IMG/VR virus record: IMGVR_UViG_3300031823_000001
Coordinates: 97,741 to 161,740 of that record
DNA length: 64,000 nucleotides
Strand: one strand, 5' to 3'
Source of the DNA: a virus
Made by a program: the position numbers and the translations under genes. A model generated the notes under the pieces. That model was given only the letters and a program-made list of their open reading frames with translations, did no database searches and was not told the origin of the DNA. This document shows, one piece after another, positions 23,539 through 32,463 of this stretch (position 1 is the stretch's first letter; each line of letters opens with the position of its first letter).

Positions 23539-26500
23539 ATGGCCTTCGCTGACCTGCACGTCCACTCCGAGTACTCCGTCCTCGACGGCCTGAGCACCAC
23601 CGCCGAGATCGCCCGCCGGGTCGCCGAGAACGGCGGCACCGCCGCAGCCCTGACCGACCACGGGGGCTGCTTCGGTCATGTCCAGTGGCAGCGCGACGCC
23701 GATGCCGCCGGGATCAAGCCAGTCTTCGGGATCGAGACTTACTTCCGCCCCGACCGGCTGGCGCGTCCCGCCGAGGGCGACAAGGAGGCGCAGAAGCGCC
23801 TTGTCAACGGCGACCACCTGATTCTCCTCGCCCAGGGAGACAAGGGGCTGCACGACCTGTGGGCGGCTTCCACCGAGGCGTACGTCTCCGGCTTCTACGG
23901 CCGCCCCCGGATGGACTGGGCCCTGCTGGAGGAGTTCGGCTCCGACCTGATCTGCACGACCTCCTGCCTCAGCGGCATCATCGCCGACGACATAAAGCAC
24001 GGCCGGGTGAACCAGGTGATCACCGCGCTCGACCGGCTCAAGTCGATCTTCGGGGACCGGCTGTTCCTGGAGATCCAGGGCAACGAGCTGGCTGAGCAGA
24101 GGTACATGAACAAGGCGCTCGCCGAGGTCAGCGAGATCATGGGCATCCCCGTGATCGCCACGAGCGACGCCCATTACCCGGGCGCAGCGGAGAAGGACCT
24201 GCACCGGACCTGGATGGCCTGCCAGTCGGGCAAGCGCAACGACGACTACTGGCACTTCTCCGGGATGCTGGCGGAGGACCAGCTCCGGGGGTTCCTCGGC
24301 TACCTGGACCCGAAGGTAGTCGATAAGGCCGTCTGGAACACCAGCGAGATCGCCGCCCGCTGCACTGCCCGCATCGGCGGCCACGCCGAGCCGCCGGTAT
24401 TCACCCCCGGCGGCACCCCTGAAGACGACGCCCGCGCGCTGCGCGCGATGTGCGAGGCCAACCGGGGGCTGGTGGACCACCTGGGCCGCGAGTACCGCGA
24501 CCGCGAAGACCGCGAGTTCGAGGTGGTCACCGGGAAGGGCCTGGCCGGCTGTTACCTGATCGTCGAGGACCTTATCCGGTTCGCCCGCAGCCAGGGGCGC
24601 CTCGTCGGACCGGGGCGCGGGTCGGCTGCCGGGTCGCTCATGAGCTACCTGCTGGGCATCACGAGCGTTGACCCGATCAAGACCGGGCTGCTGTTCGAGC
24701 GGTTCCTCACGAAGGGCCGGGAGGCCCTCCCGGACTTCGACCTGGACTTCGCCTCCAGCGCCCGCGCCCCGATCCAGGACTACGCCGTGAGCAAGTACGG
24801 CGCCGACCACGTCGTCCGCGTCGGAACCATCATGCGGTACGGCGCCAAGGGCATCCTCAACAAGCTGCTGTCGATTGAGGCAGATCGTTACCGCACCCTG
24901 AATACCGGCCCTTACGGGGACGCGGGCGGTCAGCGCCAGGCACTTGCCGACCAGTGCAAGGCCGATGCATCCGTCATCGGGAAGATCGTCGACCAGGCGG
25001 AGGCGGGCACCGCAGGCCTGGGACTCCCCTGGGAAGAGATCATGCAGGACCCGGAGATCGCTGAGTACCGGGAGAAGTACCCGCAGGTCTTCGCGACCGC
25101 CGAGCGGCTCCAGGGCCGCGTCTACGCCCAGGGCCAGCACCCGGCCGGGCTGATCATCTCCCCGGGCCGCGTGCTGACCGGGGCGATGCCGATGCGGCAT
25201 GCCAAGCCGGGCGACAAGCTGCTGGTCTCCCAGTGGGACTACCGTGCGGCCGAGGACCTCAATCTGCTGAAGCTCGACATCCTGACTCTGCGCACACTGG
25301 ATACGGCGGAGACGGCCGTCAGGCTGGTGGAGGAGCGCACCGGCATCCGGCTCGACCCGCGCTCCTGGGACATCGAGCATCTCGACCCCCAGGTCTACGA
25401 CGCCGTGGACACGGGGCAGACGCTGGGCGTCTTCCAGCTTGAGACGCGGCTGTGCTCCGACTACGCCCGCCGCATGAGGCCGCGCACCCTCGCCCACCTC
25501 GCCGACCTGACCACCTTCATCCGCCCGGGGCCGCGCAACTCCGGCGCGACGGAGAAGTACCTGGCCCGGTTCCTGGGGACCGAGGAGGTGGAGTACGCGC
25601 ACCCGCTGCTGAAGGAGCTGCTGAGCAGCACCTACGGGGTGATGCTGTACCAGGAGCAGGTGATGCTGGCCTGCATGATCCTGGCCGGGTACTCCGAGCT
25701 GGAAGCCGACGGGGTGCGCAAGATCCTCGGCAAGAAGCTGGTGTCCAAGATCGAGGCGGCCGGGCAGGAGTTCATCCGCCGGGCGGTAGAGCGCGGCCAC
25801 GACGAGGAGCAGATGACTGCCCTGTGGGCGGACATGGCGGAGTTCGGCCGTTATGCCTTCAACAAGGCACACGGCTACTCCTACGGGGTGCTCAGCTACT
25901 GGACTGCGTGGCTGAAGGAGCACTACCCGGCGGAGTTCCTCACCGCCGTCATGTCCACGGTGGACATGGACCGGCTGCCGGAGTTCGCCATGGAGGCGCG
26001 CCGGATCGGCCTGACGGTGCTGCCGCCGGACGTCTCCTGCTGCCAGGGCGGGTTCACCTGCCAGGGGATCACCGTCCGCTACGGGCTGCTGGCTATCCCC
26101 ACGGTGGGGGAGGCGGCGGTGAGGACGATCGTCCGCGCCCAGCCGTACAGCTCCTACGCCGACTTCCTGGCCCGCTCGGGGGCGAACGCGGGGGTGACTT
26201 ACGCCCTGGCGAAGGCGGGCGCGCTGGACAGCCTGGTGCCCAGCCGCAAGGGCCTGGTGCGGGTAATCGAGTCCGACCGGGACGGGACCTCGGTGCGGTG
26301 CGTGCACAAGACCGACGAGGCGGCGGGCCCCGGCGGCCTGCCGTGCGGATTCGGCTGGGAGGCCGACCAGCGGGAGCAGGAGGAGCAGCACGCGCGGCTG
26401 ATGGCCCCGCGCCTCGCCGACGGCAGGAAGGCGCTGAAGCTCGCCGTCAAGCCGCCTCCGGCCCGGTGCACCAGAGCGTGCCGCCGCTACACCCCGCCGT

Positions 26501-26955
26501 CGCTGCCGGGCATGGCGGCGTGGGGCGAGTACCCGCCGGACGCCCTGTTCCGGGCTGACATGGAGGTCTACGGCACCTGGATGACGGAGGCGGTTTTCGC
26601 GCAGCTCGACACCCTGTCTGAGGGCCTGCGCGAGCAGGCGCGGGAGATGGGCCGGCTGCTGGTGACCGCCGCGCCGGGGACCTACCCGGCGGCGGCCGTG
26701 TTCGCCGGCGCCCGCAGCGCCGTCACCAGGACCGGGAGCACGATGTGGTGGGTGCGGCTGCTCACCGAGGCGAGCGTGCTCGACCTGGCGTGCTTCTCCC
26801 CGCGCCGGGAGGAGGACCTGGACGTGCCGGGGATGGTCCGGCGGCTGCGGCAGGGGACCCTGGTGCAGGCCGAGGTGAAGAAGCGCTCGTACATGAGCAG
26901 GTCCGGTCCCCGGATGGGATGGAACCTGACGGCTGTCTACCCGCTGGGAGGATAA
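23539..26955 (+). CDS. DNA polymerase III alpha subunit-like (DnaE, C-family)
   Basis: 1,138 residues, close to bacterial DnaE; ATG after GGAGGAACG. The N-terminal PHP domain starts FADLHVHSEYSVLDG and keeps LTDHGG and DAHYPG motifs. The polymerase core has GPGRGSAAGSL, the catalytic pair in PDFDLDF, VGTIMRYGAKGIL and the third acidic site in LDILTLRTLDT. VYAQGQHPAGLIISP and YTFSYGVLS-like NKAHGYSYGVLSYWTAW are typical of the fingers. The C-terminal part after about 900 is divergent and probably holds an OB fold. No separate proofreading subunit was seen; an intact PHP domain could serve. A phage-encoded replicative polymerase implies host-independent DNA synthesis. Confidence 0.9.
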   Translation: MAFADLHVHSEYSVLDGLSTTAEIARRVAENGGTAAALTDHGGCFGHVQWQRDADAAGIKPVFGIETYFRPDRLARPAEGDKEAQKRLVNGDHLILLAQGDKGLHDLWAASTEAYVSGFYGRPRMDWALLEEFGSDLICTTSCLSGIIADDIKHGRVNQVITALDRLKSIFGDRLFLEIQGNELAEQRYMNKALAEVSEIMGIPVIATSDAHYPGAAEKDLHRTWMACQSGKRNDDYWHFSGMLAEDQLRGFLGYLDPKVVDKAVWNTSEIAARCTARIGGHAEPPVFTPGGTPEDDARALRAMCEANRGLVDHLGREYRDREDREFEVVTGKGLAGCYLIVEDLIRFARSQGRLVGPGRGSAAGSLMSYLLGITSVDPIKTGLLFERFLTKGREALPDFDLDFASSARAPIQDYAVSKYGADHVVRVGTIMRYGAKGILNKLLSIEADRYRTLNTGPYGDAGGQRQALADQCKADASVIGKIVDQAEAGTAGLGLPWEEIMQDPEIAEYREKYPQVFATAERLQGRVYAQGQHPAGLIISPGRVLTGAMPMRHAKPGDKLLVSQWDYRAAEDLNLLKLDILTLRTLDTAETAVRLVEERTGIRLDPRSWDIEHLDPQVYDAVDTGQTLGVFQLETRLCSDYARRMRPRTLAHLADLTTFIRPGPRNSGATEKYLARFLGTEEVEYAHPLLKELLSSTYGVMLYQEQVMLACMILAGYSELEADGVRKILGKKLVSKIEAAGQEFIRRAVERGHDEEQMTALWADMAEFGRYAFNKAHGYSYGVLSYWTAWLKEHYPAEFLTAVMSTVDMDRLPEFAMEARRIGLTVLPPDVSCCQGGFTCQGITVRYGLLAIPTVGEAAVRTIVRAQPYSSYADFLARSGANAGVTYALAKAGALDSLVPSRKGLVRVIESDRDGTSVRCVHKTDEAAGPGGLPCGFGWEADQREQEEQHARLMAPRLADGRKALKLAVKPPPARCTRACRRYTPPSLPGMAAWGEYPPDALFRADMEVYGTWMTEAVFAQLDTLSEGLREQAREMGRLLVTAAPGTYPAAAVFAGARSAVTRTGSTMWWVRLLTEASVLDLACFSPRREEDLDVPGMVRRLRQGTLVQAEVKKRSYMSRSGPRMGWNLTAVYPLGG

Positions 26956-26980
26956 AAGCGATACAATCTTTCCAGATAAA
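26953..26980 (+). promoter_or_regulatory. Phage promoter/19-bp element, site 6 (variant)
   Basis: ATACAATCTTTCCAGATAA carries CCA where other sites have CTT; -10 is GATAAA and the -35 position TAAAAG is weak. The predicted start is about eight bases from the RecA-like ATG. Confidence 0.5.
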
Positions 26981-26994
26981 AAGAAAGGACGAGA

Positions 26995-28098
26995 ATGCCT
27001 CCTAAGCCGCCGCCGGTAGGAACGTCGAAAGCTAAGTCCCTCAGAGGCTTCGCCCTGGAAATGCAGTCCCGTTACGGGCAGAAGCGGATTGCCAACGGGC
27101 CGCCGCCGGTCATCGTCCCTACCGGGTCCCTGAACCTGGACCGGGCACTGCGAGTCGGCGGCTGGCAGCTCGGCCGCGTGTACGAGATCGTCGGCCCCAA
27201 GGACTCGGGCAAGTCCAGCCTGGTGATCGCCTCCATGGTCAGCTTCCTGGAGGCATTCCCCGACAAGGGAGCCGGCTACGTCAACATCGAGAACACCTTC
27301 GACCCGGACCGGGCGACTGAGATGGGACTGGACTGCTCGGACGAGGCCATCGCGAGCGGCCGGTGGGCGCCCCTGCTCCCGGCTAATACCGAGGAGGCCA
27401 GCGACATGGCGCGGGACTACTGCGCCAGCGGTTTCTACTCGGTGCTCGTAGTTGACTCGGTCGGCGGAATGGAGTCCCAGCGCGTCCTGGACAAGAGCGC
27501 CGCCGAGGACACGATGGGCAAGAACGCCCAGGTCATCACCAAGATGACCAAGCACCTGTCCACTCTGGCGCGGCTTAACCAGTGCACCGTCCTGCTGGTC
27601 AACCAGCAGCGGGCCAATTTCTCCTCCTACGGCGGACCGCAGTCGGCCGGCCCGATGGCGATGCAGTACTCCACCACCGCGAAAGTCGAGATGTCGATGC
27701 GGGCGTCCGCCGACAACGGCGACATCCGGAAGCTGAAGCTGCCGGGCGACGACGAGCCCGTGGCGGTCAGCCAGCGGCACGTGGCCAGGATCACCAGGGC
27801 GAAGAACACCCTGGCGGGCGGCCGGACAGCGCAGCTATTCATCAACAAGGTCGGCACGGAGCAGTACGGGCCGCCGGGGATCGACTACTCCGACGAGTAC
27901 CTCACGATCGGCTCGGCTCAGGGAGTCGTTAAGGCCTCCGGGGCCTGGTACACGTTCCCGGACGGCGGCCGGGCCAACGGCCGTGACAAGGGCGCGGCTT
28001 ACCTGCGGGAGCACCCGGAGGTCATGAAGCAAGTCCGGGAGGCCATCGACTTCGATGCCCCGGTAGAAGAGCTAGAAGGAGCGACGGATGCCAGCTAA
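26995..28098 (+). CDS. RecA-like recombinase
   Basis: 367 residues. VYEIVGPKDSGKSSL corresponds to RecA Walker A (GPESSGKTT), YVNIENTFDPDRATEMGLD to the RecA A-E-H-A-L-D-P strand, VLVVDSVGGM to Walker B, VLLVNQQRANF to the NQxR segment of loop L2, and SAGPMAMQYSTTAKVEM to the G-G-x-A-x-K-F region. RecA forms filaments on single-stranded DNA and drives strand exchange. The ATG follows AAAGGACGAGA with a short predicted leader. It starts a run of recombination nuclease genes; the next gene overlaps by 11 bases. Confidence 0.88.
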   Translation: MPPKPPPVGTSKAKSLRGFALEMQSRYGQKRIANGPPPVIVPTGSLNLDRALRVGGWQLGRVYEIVGPKDSGKSSLVIASMVSFLEAFPDKGAGYVNIENTFDPDRATEMGLDCSDEAIASGRWAPLLPANTEEASDMARDYCASGFYSVLVVDSVGGMESQRVLDKSAAEDTMGKNAQVITKMTKHLSTLARLNQCTVLLVNQQRANFSSYGGPQSAGPMAMQYSTTAKVEMSMRASADNGDIRKLKLPGDDEPVAVSQRHVARITRAKNTLAGGRTAQLFINKVGTEQYGPPGIDYSDEYLTIGSAQGVVKASGAWYTFPDGGRANGRDKGAAYLREHPEVMKQVREAIDFDAPVEELEGATDAS

Positions 28099-28942
28099 CC
28101 CGAGTACCGCCGAGATGGGGCGGCGTCACGTGGAGCGCGCAGCCGAGGCCCTCGGGTGCGTTCCCTCGTCCGGCAGCGGCAACAGGTGGCAGAACCCCGC
28201 CGACGGGCGTTCCCCGCACGACAAGCCCTACCCGCTTGCCCTGGAGGGCAAGTCCACCCGGGGCAAGTCGATCTCCGTCACCCTGGAAATGATCGCCAAG
28301 CTCCGCGAGCAGTCCCTGGGGGAGAACCCGGTGCTGCCGATGTGCTGGTACGGCACCGACGACCTGACTGAGGTCCTGGAGGACTGGGCGGCGGTCCCGC
28401 TCGACTTCCTGGCCGAGGTCCTCGTTTCAGCCAGGAAGTTCGTGGAGCTGGAGACGGAGCTGGGCGACGTCACCCCGGAGCACATCAAGGCCCTTGTCCT
28501 GCGCGCCGGGCTGGTAGACGGCCTGCGCAAGAACCTCGCCGAGGCGCACGAGGCGCTGACGGCAGCGGGGGAGGCTATCGCCTTGCGGAACCTGGACGTG
28601 CGGGACGCCGAGGCCGAGGTGGCCCGCCTGCGCGACCGGGAGGCCTACCCCAAGGAGCTGGCGCAGTGGGTGCCGAAGCTCCCGTGGACGGTCATCCGGA
28701 TCTTCCCCGAAGACCAGCGGGGCAAGAGCGCCGACAACCCGGCCGGCGCCGCAGTCCATTACGAGCCCGACGGGACCCAGCGGCTCTCCAAGGTCAGGCA
28801 GGTGCGCGTGCAGCGCTCGGCAGTCAACCGGCCGCAGGTCTTCGCGGACAACGTGCGGATCAGGAACGCCGACGTGTTCGGCTCGGACGGCAGGCTCCTG
28901 GCCCGCTCCTGCGAAGACGACGAGTCGATCGAGGAGGGGTGA
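28088..28942 (+). CDS. Restriction-endonuclease-fold nuclease (resolvase-like)
   Basis: 284 residues, starting within the end of the RecA-like gene. The N-terminal 80 residues contain GSGNRWQNPADGR and LALEGKSTRGKSISVTLEMI, matching the E-x-K core and following hydroxyl/basic residues of RecU/Hjc-type or VRR-NUC-type nucleases. The middle is a coiled coil (residues 140-190), and the C-terminus is beta-rich with basic residues. A Holliday-junction or branched-DNA nuclease is inferred. A RuvC-like gene two genes downstream would then be a second resolvase. Confidence 0.5.
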   Translation: MPANPSTAEMGRRHVERAAEALGCVPSSGSGNRWQNPADGRSPHDKPYPLALEGKSTRGKSISVTLEMIAKLREQSLGENPVLPMCWYGTDDLTEVLEDWAAVPLDFLAEVLVSARKFVELETELGDVTPEHIKALVLRAGLVDGLRKNLAEAHEALTAAGEAIALRNLDVRDAEAEVARLRDREAYPKELAQWVPKLPWTVIRIFPEDQRGKSADNPAGAAVHYEPDGTQRLSKVRQVRVQRSAVNRPQVFADNVRIRNADVFGSDGRLLARSCEDDESIEEG

Positions 28943-29712
28943 TGCCGCACCTGACCCGCCTGGCGGAGTTCTCCGCCCGGGGCACCCTGGTGAAGCCGCT
29001 GCTGCACCAGTTCGTCATGGACCCGAAGGCCGACGTGCCGCTCAACCTGCTGGTGCAGCGGCCGATGCCGCGCCAGCCGGACGGCCGCTTCCACGCCAGC
29101 CAGCATCCCCTGATGGACGAGTTCGAGCTGTACCTGTGGATGACCGGCCAGCTCCCGGACAACGACACGTTCGACGAGTCCAGCTTCAATGTCCGGATGG
29201 CCGTCATGTTCGGCTCGCTCGCGCACGCCGTGATCGAGGCGTTCCTGGCCTGGACGGGGAAGGCGGTCCCGCTTCCGCAGGGGACCTGCGCGAGCTGCGG
29301 GCGGCCGTACCGGGCGCTGCACGCCCGCCCGGACCCGGTCAAGTACTGCACCGAGTTCGGGTTCGCGCACCCGCAGACGCGCTCCTCGGCTCACCTGGAC
29401 GCCGTTCTCGACTTCGGCGACGGCCTGACCGGCTTCGACTTCAAGACCATCTGGCCGCTGGGCCTGAAGGGCGTCCGGGACATGGACACGGCCCAGTTCA
29501 GGGAGAAGTGGCCGAAGTACTGGGCGCAGGGCCAGGAGTGCATGCGGCTGAGCGGCCTGCGCCGGTACATCTTCCTGTTCATGACCATGGGCTCGCCGTG
29601 GGAGACCCGGGAGTTCCACCTGGACTTCGACCACGAGTTCGCGGTGGAGACCGAGGCGAAGTACCTGCGGGTCATCTCCCACATTGAGCGAGGGGTGCCG
29701 ATCGTCGCATGA
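28942..29712 (+). CDS. RecB/Cas4-like PD-(D/E)XK exonuclease
   Basis: 256 residues, ATG overlapping the previous stop (TGATG) with GAGGAGG upstream. GSLAHAVIEAFL supplies the family's His, SSAHLDAVLDFG the first Asp, GFDFKTIW the D-x-K pair, and YWAQGQECMRLSG the Q-x-x-x-Y-like motif IV, the order seen in RecB-family nucleases. A CASCGRPY pair suggests one structural metal site; a full 4Fe-4S set is not evident. It probably resects DNA for RecA-driven recombination or repair. Confidence 0.75.
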   Translation: MPHLTRLAEFSARGTLVKPLLHQFVMDPKADVPLNLLVQRPMPRQPDGRFHASQHPLMDEFELYLWMTGQLPDNDTFDESSFNVRMAVMFGSLAHAVIEAFLAWTGKAVPLPQGTCASCGRPYRALHARPDPVKYCTEFGFAHPQTRSSAHLDAVLDFGDGLTGFDFKTIWPLGLKGVRDMDTAQFREKWPKYWAQGQECMRLSGLRRYIFLFMTMGSPWETREFHLDFDHEFAVETEAKYLRVISHIERGVPIVA

Positions 29713-30350
29713 GCATCAGGACGTCATGCACGGGCGCCTCTGTCATCGAGCAGTCCCGGGTGCGGATCCGGCAGTCGAAGCCTGCTCCTGCTCGCCCTCC
29801 CTGGCACCCCCCGGCGCTGACCGACTTCCTGCCGGACCAGGCGGTCGTCGCCTTTGACGCCTCACTGGTGAACACCGGGTGGGCGGTGCTGATGCGCAAC
29901 GGCGGCGGCTTTGACGTCCTGGGTCACGGGACGATCAGGCCGAAGACGGCCGCCGTCGGCTACATGGCTACCTGGGAGCGCGCCAGGCTGCTGGAGCAGG
30001 CCCTGTGGGATGAGGGCCTCGTGGTGCGCTTCATCCGCGCGGACAACATCCTGATGGCAGTGGAGGCTCCCTCGGTCGGCGGCGGCTACCGCACCGAGTC
30101 CAGCCTGGTCGCCGGGCTGACCGTATGGCGCCAGGCTCCCCGCAAGTGCCAGGTGGTCTCAGCGACGCACGTCAGTGCGGTGCTTCTCGGCGCCCCGGAG
30201 ATCAAGAGCACCGAGCGCAAGTCGGCGATCAAAGAGGCGGTCTGCCGCTACGTGCCGGAGGCGGCCGGGCGCGACTTCAATGAGCACGAGCGAGACGCAC
30301 TGTCAGTGGGCCTTACTAGGCTTTTCGACTTGAAGGAGGCAGCGGAATGA
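29709..30350 (+). CDS. RuvC-like Holliday junction resolvase
   Basis: 213 residues; ATG overlaps the exonuclease stop. After a Pro/Arg-rich N-terminal 35 residues, VVAFDASLVNTGWAVL is the RNase H-fold strand with the first catalytic Asp and the T-G-W-A of RuvC. LMAVEAPSVGGG carries the catalytic Glu, and FNEHERDALSVGL gives the C-terminal Asp and the D-A-x-x-x-G/A pattern. The enzyme would cut four-way junctions generated during recombination and before packaging. Confidence 0.75.
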   Translation: MSIRTSCTGASVIEQSRVRIRQSKPAPARPPWHPPALTDFLPDQAVVAFDASLVNTGWAVLMRNGGGFDVLGHGTIRPKTAAVGYMATWERARLLEQALWDEGLVVRFIRADNILMAVEAPSVGGGYRTESSLVAGLTVWRQAPRKCQVVSATHVSAVLLGAPEIKSTERKSAIKEAVCRYVPEAAGRDFNEHERDALSVGLTRLFDLKEAAE

Positions 30351-31048
30351 GCGATGCACAGGCCCAGATCGAGCGCGTGATGGAAGCGTCGGAGGTCCCG
30401 GCCGGGGACGCCCCGGCCGAGAAGACCATGGAGTCCGACCTGCACCCGGACCGGACGCACGAGATGACCCGGGCAGGCTTTGCCCGGATGCGCAGCTCCT
30501 GGGCGGGCGACGACGCGCGCCAGGTGAGCGAACTGGAGGCGCTGTCCGACAAGATCATCCGCAACAGGTTCTCGGTCGCCTTCGGCATCATAGAGCGCAT
30601 CCACGCGCACGTCAGGAGGCAGGCGTTCGACGGGAGGACCGGCGAGTACCTGATTTACGAGGACGGCACCCCGCAGTGGGAGAAGGACGAGTTCGGGGTC
30701 CCCGTCGAGGACTGGGCGTCGCTCTCCGACCGGGACCGGAACAACGTCCTGGGCACCATCATGAGCCACATGTTCGAGTGGGAGCTGGCCAAGGCCAACA
30801 TGTGGGCGCAGGCGATGTACGCCAAGGGCGAGTGGGAGGAGATCTTCGCCCGGGGCTTCACGTCGCTGCCGGGCCATGTCGTCTCGGGCAAGCCGACGAT
30901 CGAGGACCGCACCCAGTGGGCGCAGAAGAACGCGGCGCAGGAGCGGTACTTCGCGCTGTGGCAGTCCTCGCTGTCGAGGAAGGCCGACGGGGTCGTGAGG
31001 GTCATGACGGGCTTCCAGCGGATGCTGGAGAACACCCGGGCCGGGTAG
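30347..31048 (+). CDS. Hypothetical protein, 233 aa
   Basis: ATG overlaps the RuvC-like stop by four bases with AAGGAGG upstream. Mostly helical and charged, with a Trp-rich middle (WASLSDRDRNNVLGTIMSHM, WELAKANMWAQAMY). The first 45 residues are probably disordered. It is last in the recombination run and is followed by a terminator. No function was recognised. Confidence 0.6.
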   Translation: MSDAQAQIERVMEASEVPAGDAPAEKTMESDLHPDRTHEMTRAGFARMRSSWAGDDARQVSELEALSDKIIRNRFSVAFGIIERIHAHVRRQAFDGRTGEYLIYEDGTPQWEKDEFGVPVEDWASLSDRDRNNVLGTIMSHMFEWELAKANMWAQAMYAKGEWEEIFARGFTSLPGHVVSGKPTIEDRTQWAQKNAAQERYFALWQSSLSRKADGVVRVMTGFQRMLENTRAG

Positions 31049-31071
31049 CCGCCGTAAATACCTGAAAGGGC

Positions 31072-31102
31072 AGGGGGAGCGTCTTGTGGCGCTCCCCCTT
31101 CC
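31072..31102 (+). terminator. Intrinsic terminator
   Basis: A 10-bp stem (31072-31081 with 31090-31099) with an eight-base loop and a short T pair closes the replication/recombination unit. Confidence 0.7.
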
Positions 31103-31176
31103 GTGCTTTATCATCGCGCTGTGAACCCTGTATTTATTCTTTTCTCAGTGGCGTTTGCCCAGGCAGGGGGTGCGAG

Positions 31177-31602
31177 ATAGACCCTAAGCTGCTCGTCCGG
31201 CTGCTGCGTAACTTGCAGTTCTTCTACTCTTTGTACCTTTCCGAGGGAATAGACACCGTAACTGGTCCCGACGGCGATCTCTATTCAATCTTCGATGTTA
31301 TTGGCATATTCGAGAAGAGAAAGACCCTCTTGAGCCCGCAGCGTGCGAAAGCGGTCGAACTGGTATTTTACCGGGACATGACCGAGCGGGAGGCCGCCCT
31401 CGCCATGGGGCTAGCCCCCGGGGCACCGGTCTCCTCCTACGCCAGCCAGGGCGCGAAGCTGCTGGCCGCCGCGTGGCCGGGGGACCCGTGGCTGGGAGAG
31501 GCGGCGGCGTTATGCCCTACGACCGGAAGAACATGCGGCTGCGCCACGGTACCTGCCGGGAACTGGAAGACCAGGCCGACGCCCTGCTGTGGGAGTCGCT
31601 GA
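31177..31602 (+). CDS. Helix-turn-helix protein with uncertain start
   Basis: The frame has no ATG or GTG. The only start with a plausible ribosome site is ATA at 31177 (AGGGGG upstream); TTG at 31213 is an alternative, and TTG at 31084 lies in the terminator. The product includes QRAKAVELVFYRDMTEREAA followed by AMGLAPGAPVSSYASQGAKL, a sigma-70 region 4-like helix-turn-helix. The first 200 bases are less GC-rich than the surroundings. DNA binding, as a regulator or a packaging factor, is inferred from position before the terminase. It overlaps the next gene by about 90 bases, which is unusual. Confidence 0.4.
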   Translation: MDPKLLVRLLRNLQFFYSLYLSEGIDTVTGPDGDLYSIFDVIGIFEKRKTLLSPQRAKAVELVFYRDMTEREAALAMGLAPGAPVSSYASQGAKLLAAAWPGDPWLGEAAALCPTTGRTCGCATVPAGNWKTRPTPCCGSR

Positions 31603-31853
31603 AGGGTGTCACCAGCCGGGAGGCCAAAAGCGACGTCCTGACTCCGTGGAAGCAGCAGGACAGGCTCGACCACGAGGTCTACACAGGTACCGGCACTGCC
31701 GACCCGGCCGTCCGCAAAGGGCAGTTCAGCCGGGTGTGGAACAGCAAGTACCCGCACCTGAACTCCCGCGACGGCCACTACCCGGTGCGCCGCGCGCAGG
31801 ACGGGCTGGACACCTTCGTAACCGGCGACGACAGCCATGACGAAGGAGAGTAG
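31512..31853 (+). CDS. Hypothetical protein, 113 aa
   Basis: ATG at 31512 follows GAGAGGCGGCGGCG. A charged, soluble protein (MPYDRKNMRLRHGTCRELED) with an acidic C-terminus. It overlaps genes on both sides, as in tightly coupled packaging operons. No recognised family. Confidence 0.5.
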   Translation: MPYDRKNMRLRHGTCRELEDQADALLWESLKGVTSREAKSDVLTPWKQQDRLDHEVYTGTGTADPAVRKGQFSRVWNSKYPHLNSRDGHYPVRRAQDGLDTFVTGDDSHDEGE

Positions 31854-32463
31854 GCCCGGTCTCAAGGTCGTCGTCACCGACGAGCAGACGTGGGAGAAGC
31901 CGTACGAGTGGAGCTGCGGGGCGTGCCGTTCCCCGTACGGCGACCAGATTGACCAGGCGCTGGCCGAGGGGTGGAGCTACAAGGCGGTCCGCAAGTTCTT
32001 CGCCGGCCGCAAGCCCGCCTGCCCCAACGAGGTGATCCTCCGCCACCACGTCGATTCCGCCCACCTGATCCCCCCGCACTTGAAGGCCCGTCTGGCGTTC
32101 GAGGAGGCGGCGGCCGGGCGCGGAGACGACACCGGAACCTCCTCGGCGCGGGGCGAGGACGCCCTGGCGGCGATCATCCGCCAGGGCACCGCCCAGCTTC
32201 TGGGCGGCATGACGGACGTCCGCGCCTCCGACGTGGTGGCGGCGGTGCGGCTCCAGGAGCAGATCGCCGCGCGCCGCGACGGCGAAGGGGTGGAGGCCTC
32301 CGTCTGGCAGTCAGCGCTGATGGAGTTCTTCGAGATCGTCCGGGGTCACCTGACGCCGGCCCAGTGGAAGCAGTTCGTGGGAGAGGTGTACTCCTCCGAG
32401 CCGCTGCGCCGGGTGCTCACCAGCGACGACCGCGCACTGCCCGGAGGAGCAGATGGCCACTGA
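31837..32463 (+). CDS. Candidate small terminase subunit-like protein
   Basis: 208 residues, ATG overlapping the previous gene by 17 bases with AAGGAG upstream. The N-terminal 75 residues hold CGACRSPYGDQIDQAL and WSYKAVRKFFAGRKPACP, which may form a zinc-supported helix-turn-helix, followed by HHVDSAHL. The C-terminal half is helical and could oligomerise. DNA-recognising small terminase subunits have this layout and lie just before the large subunit. Assignment is by context and a helix-turn-helix-like look only. Confidence 0.4.
   Translation: MTKESRPGLKVVVTDEQTWEKPYEWSCGACRSPYGDQIDQALAEGWSYKAVRKFFAGRKPACPNEVILRHHVDSAHLIPPHLKARLAFEEAAAGRGDDTGTSSARGEDALAAIIRQGTAQLLGGMTDVRASDVVAAVRLQEQIAARRDGEGVEASVWQSALMEFFEIVRGHLTPAQWKQFVGEVYSSEPLRRVLTSDDRALPGGADGH

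Noticed and set aside
23461-27780. Very long open frame on the minus strand opposite the polymerase and RecA genes
   Set aside because: It mirrors the GC-rich codon pattern of the plus-strand genes, shows no recognisable domains and is rich in Arg/Gly/Ala/Val. The plus-strand proteins have clear catalytic motifs.
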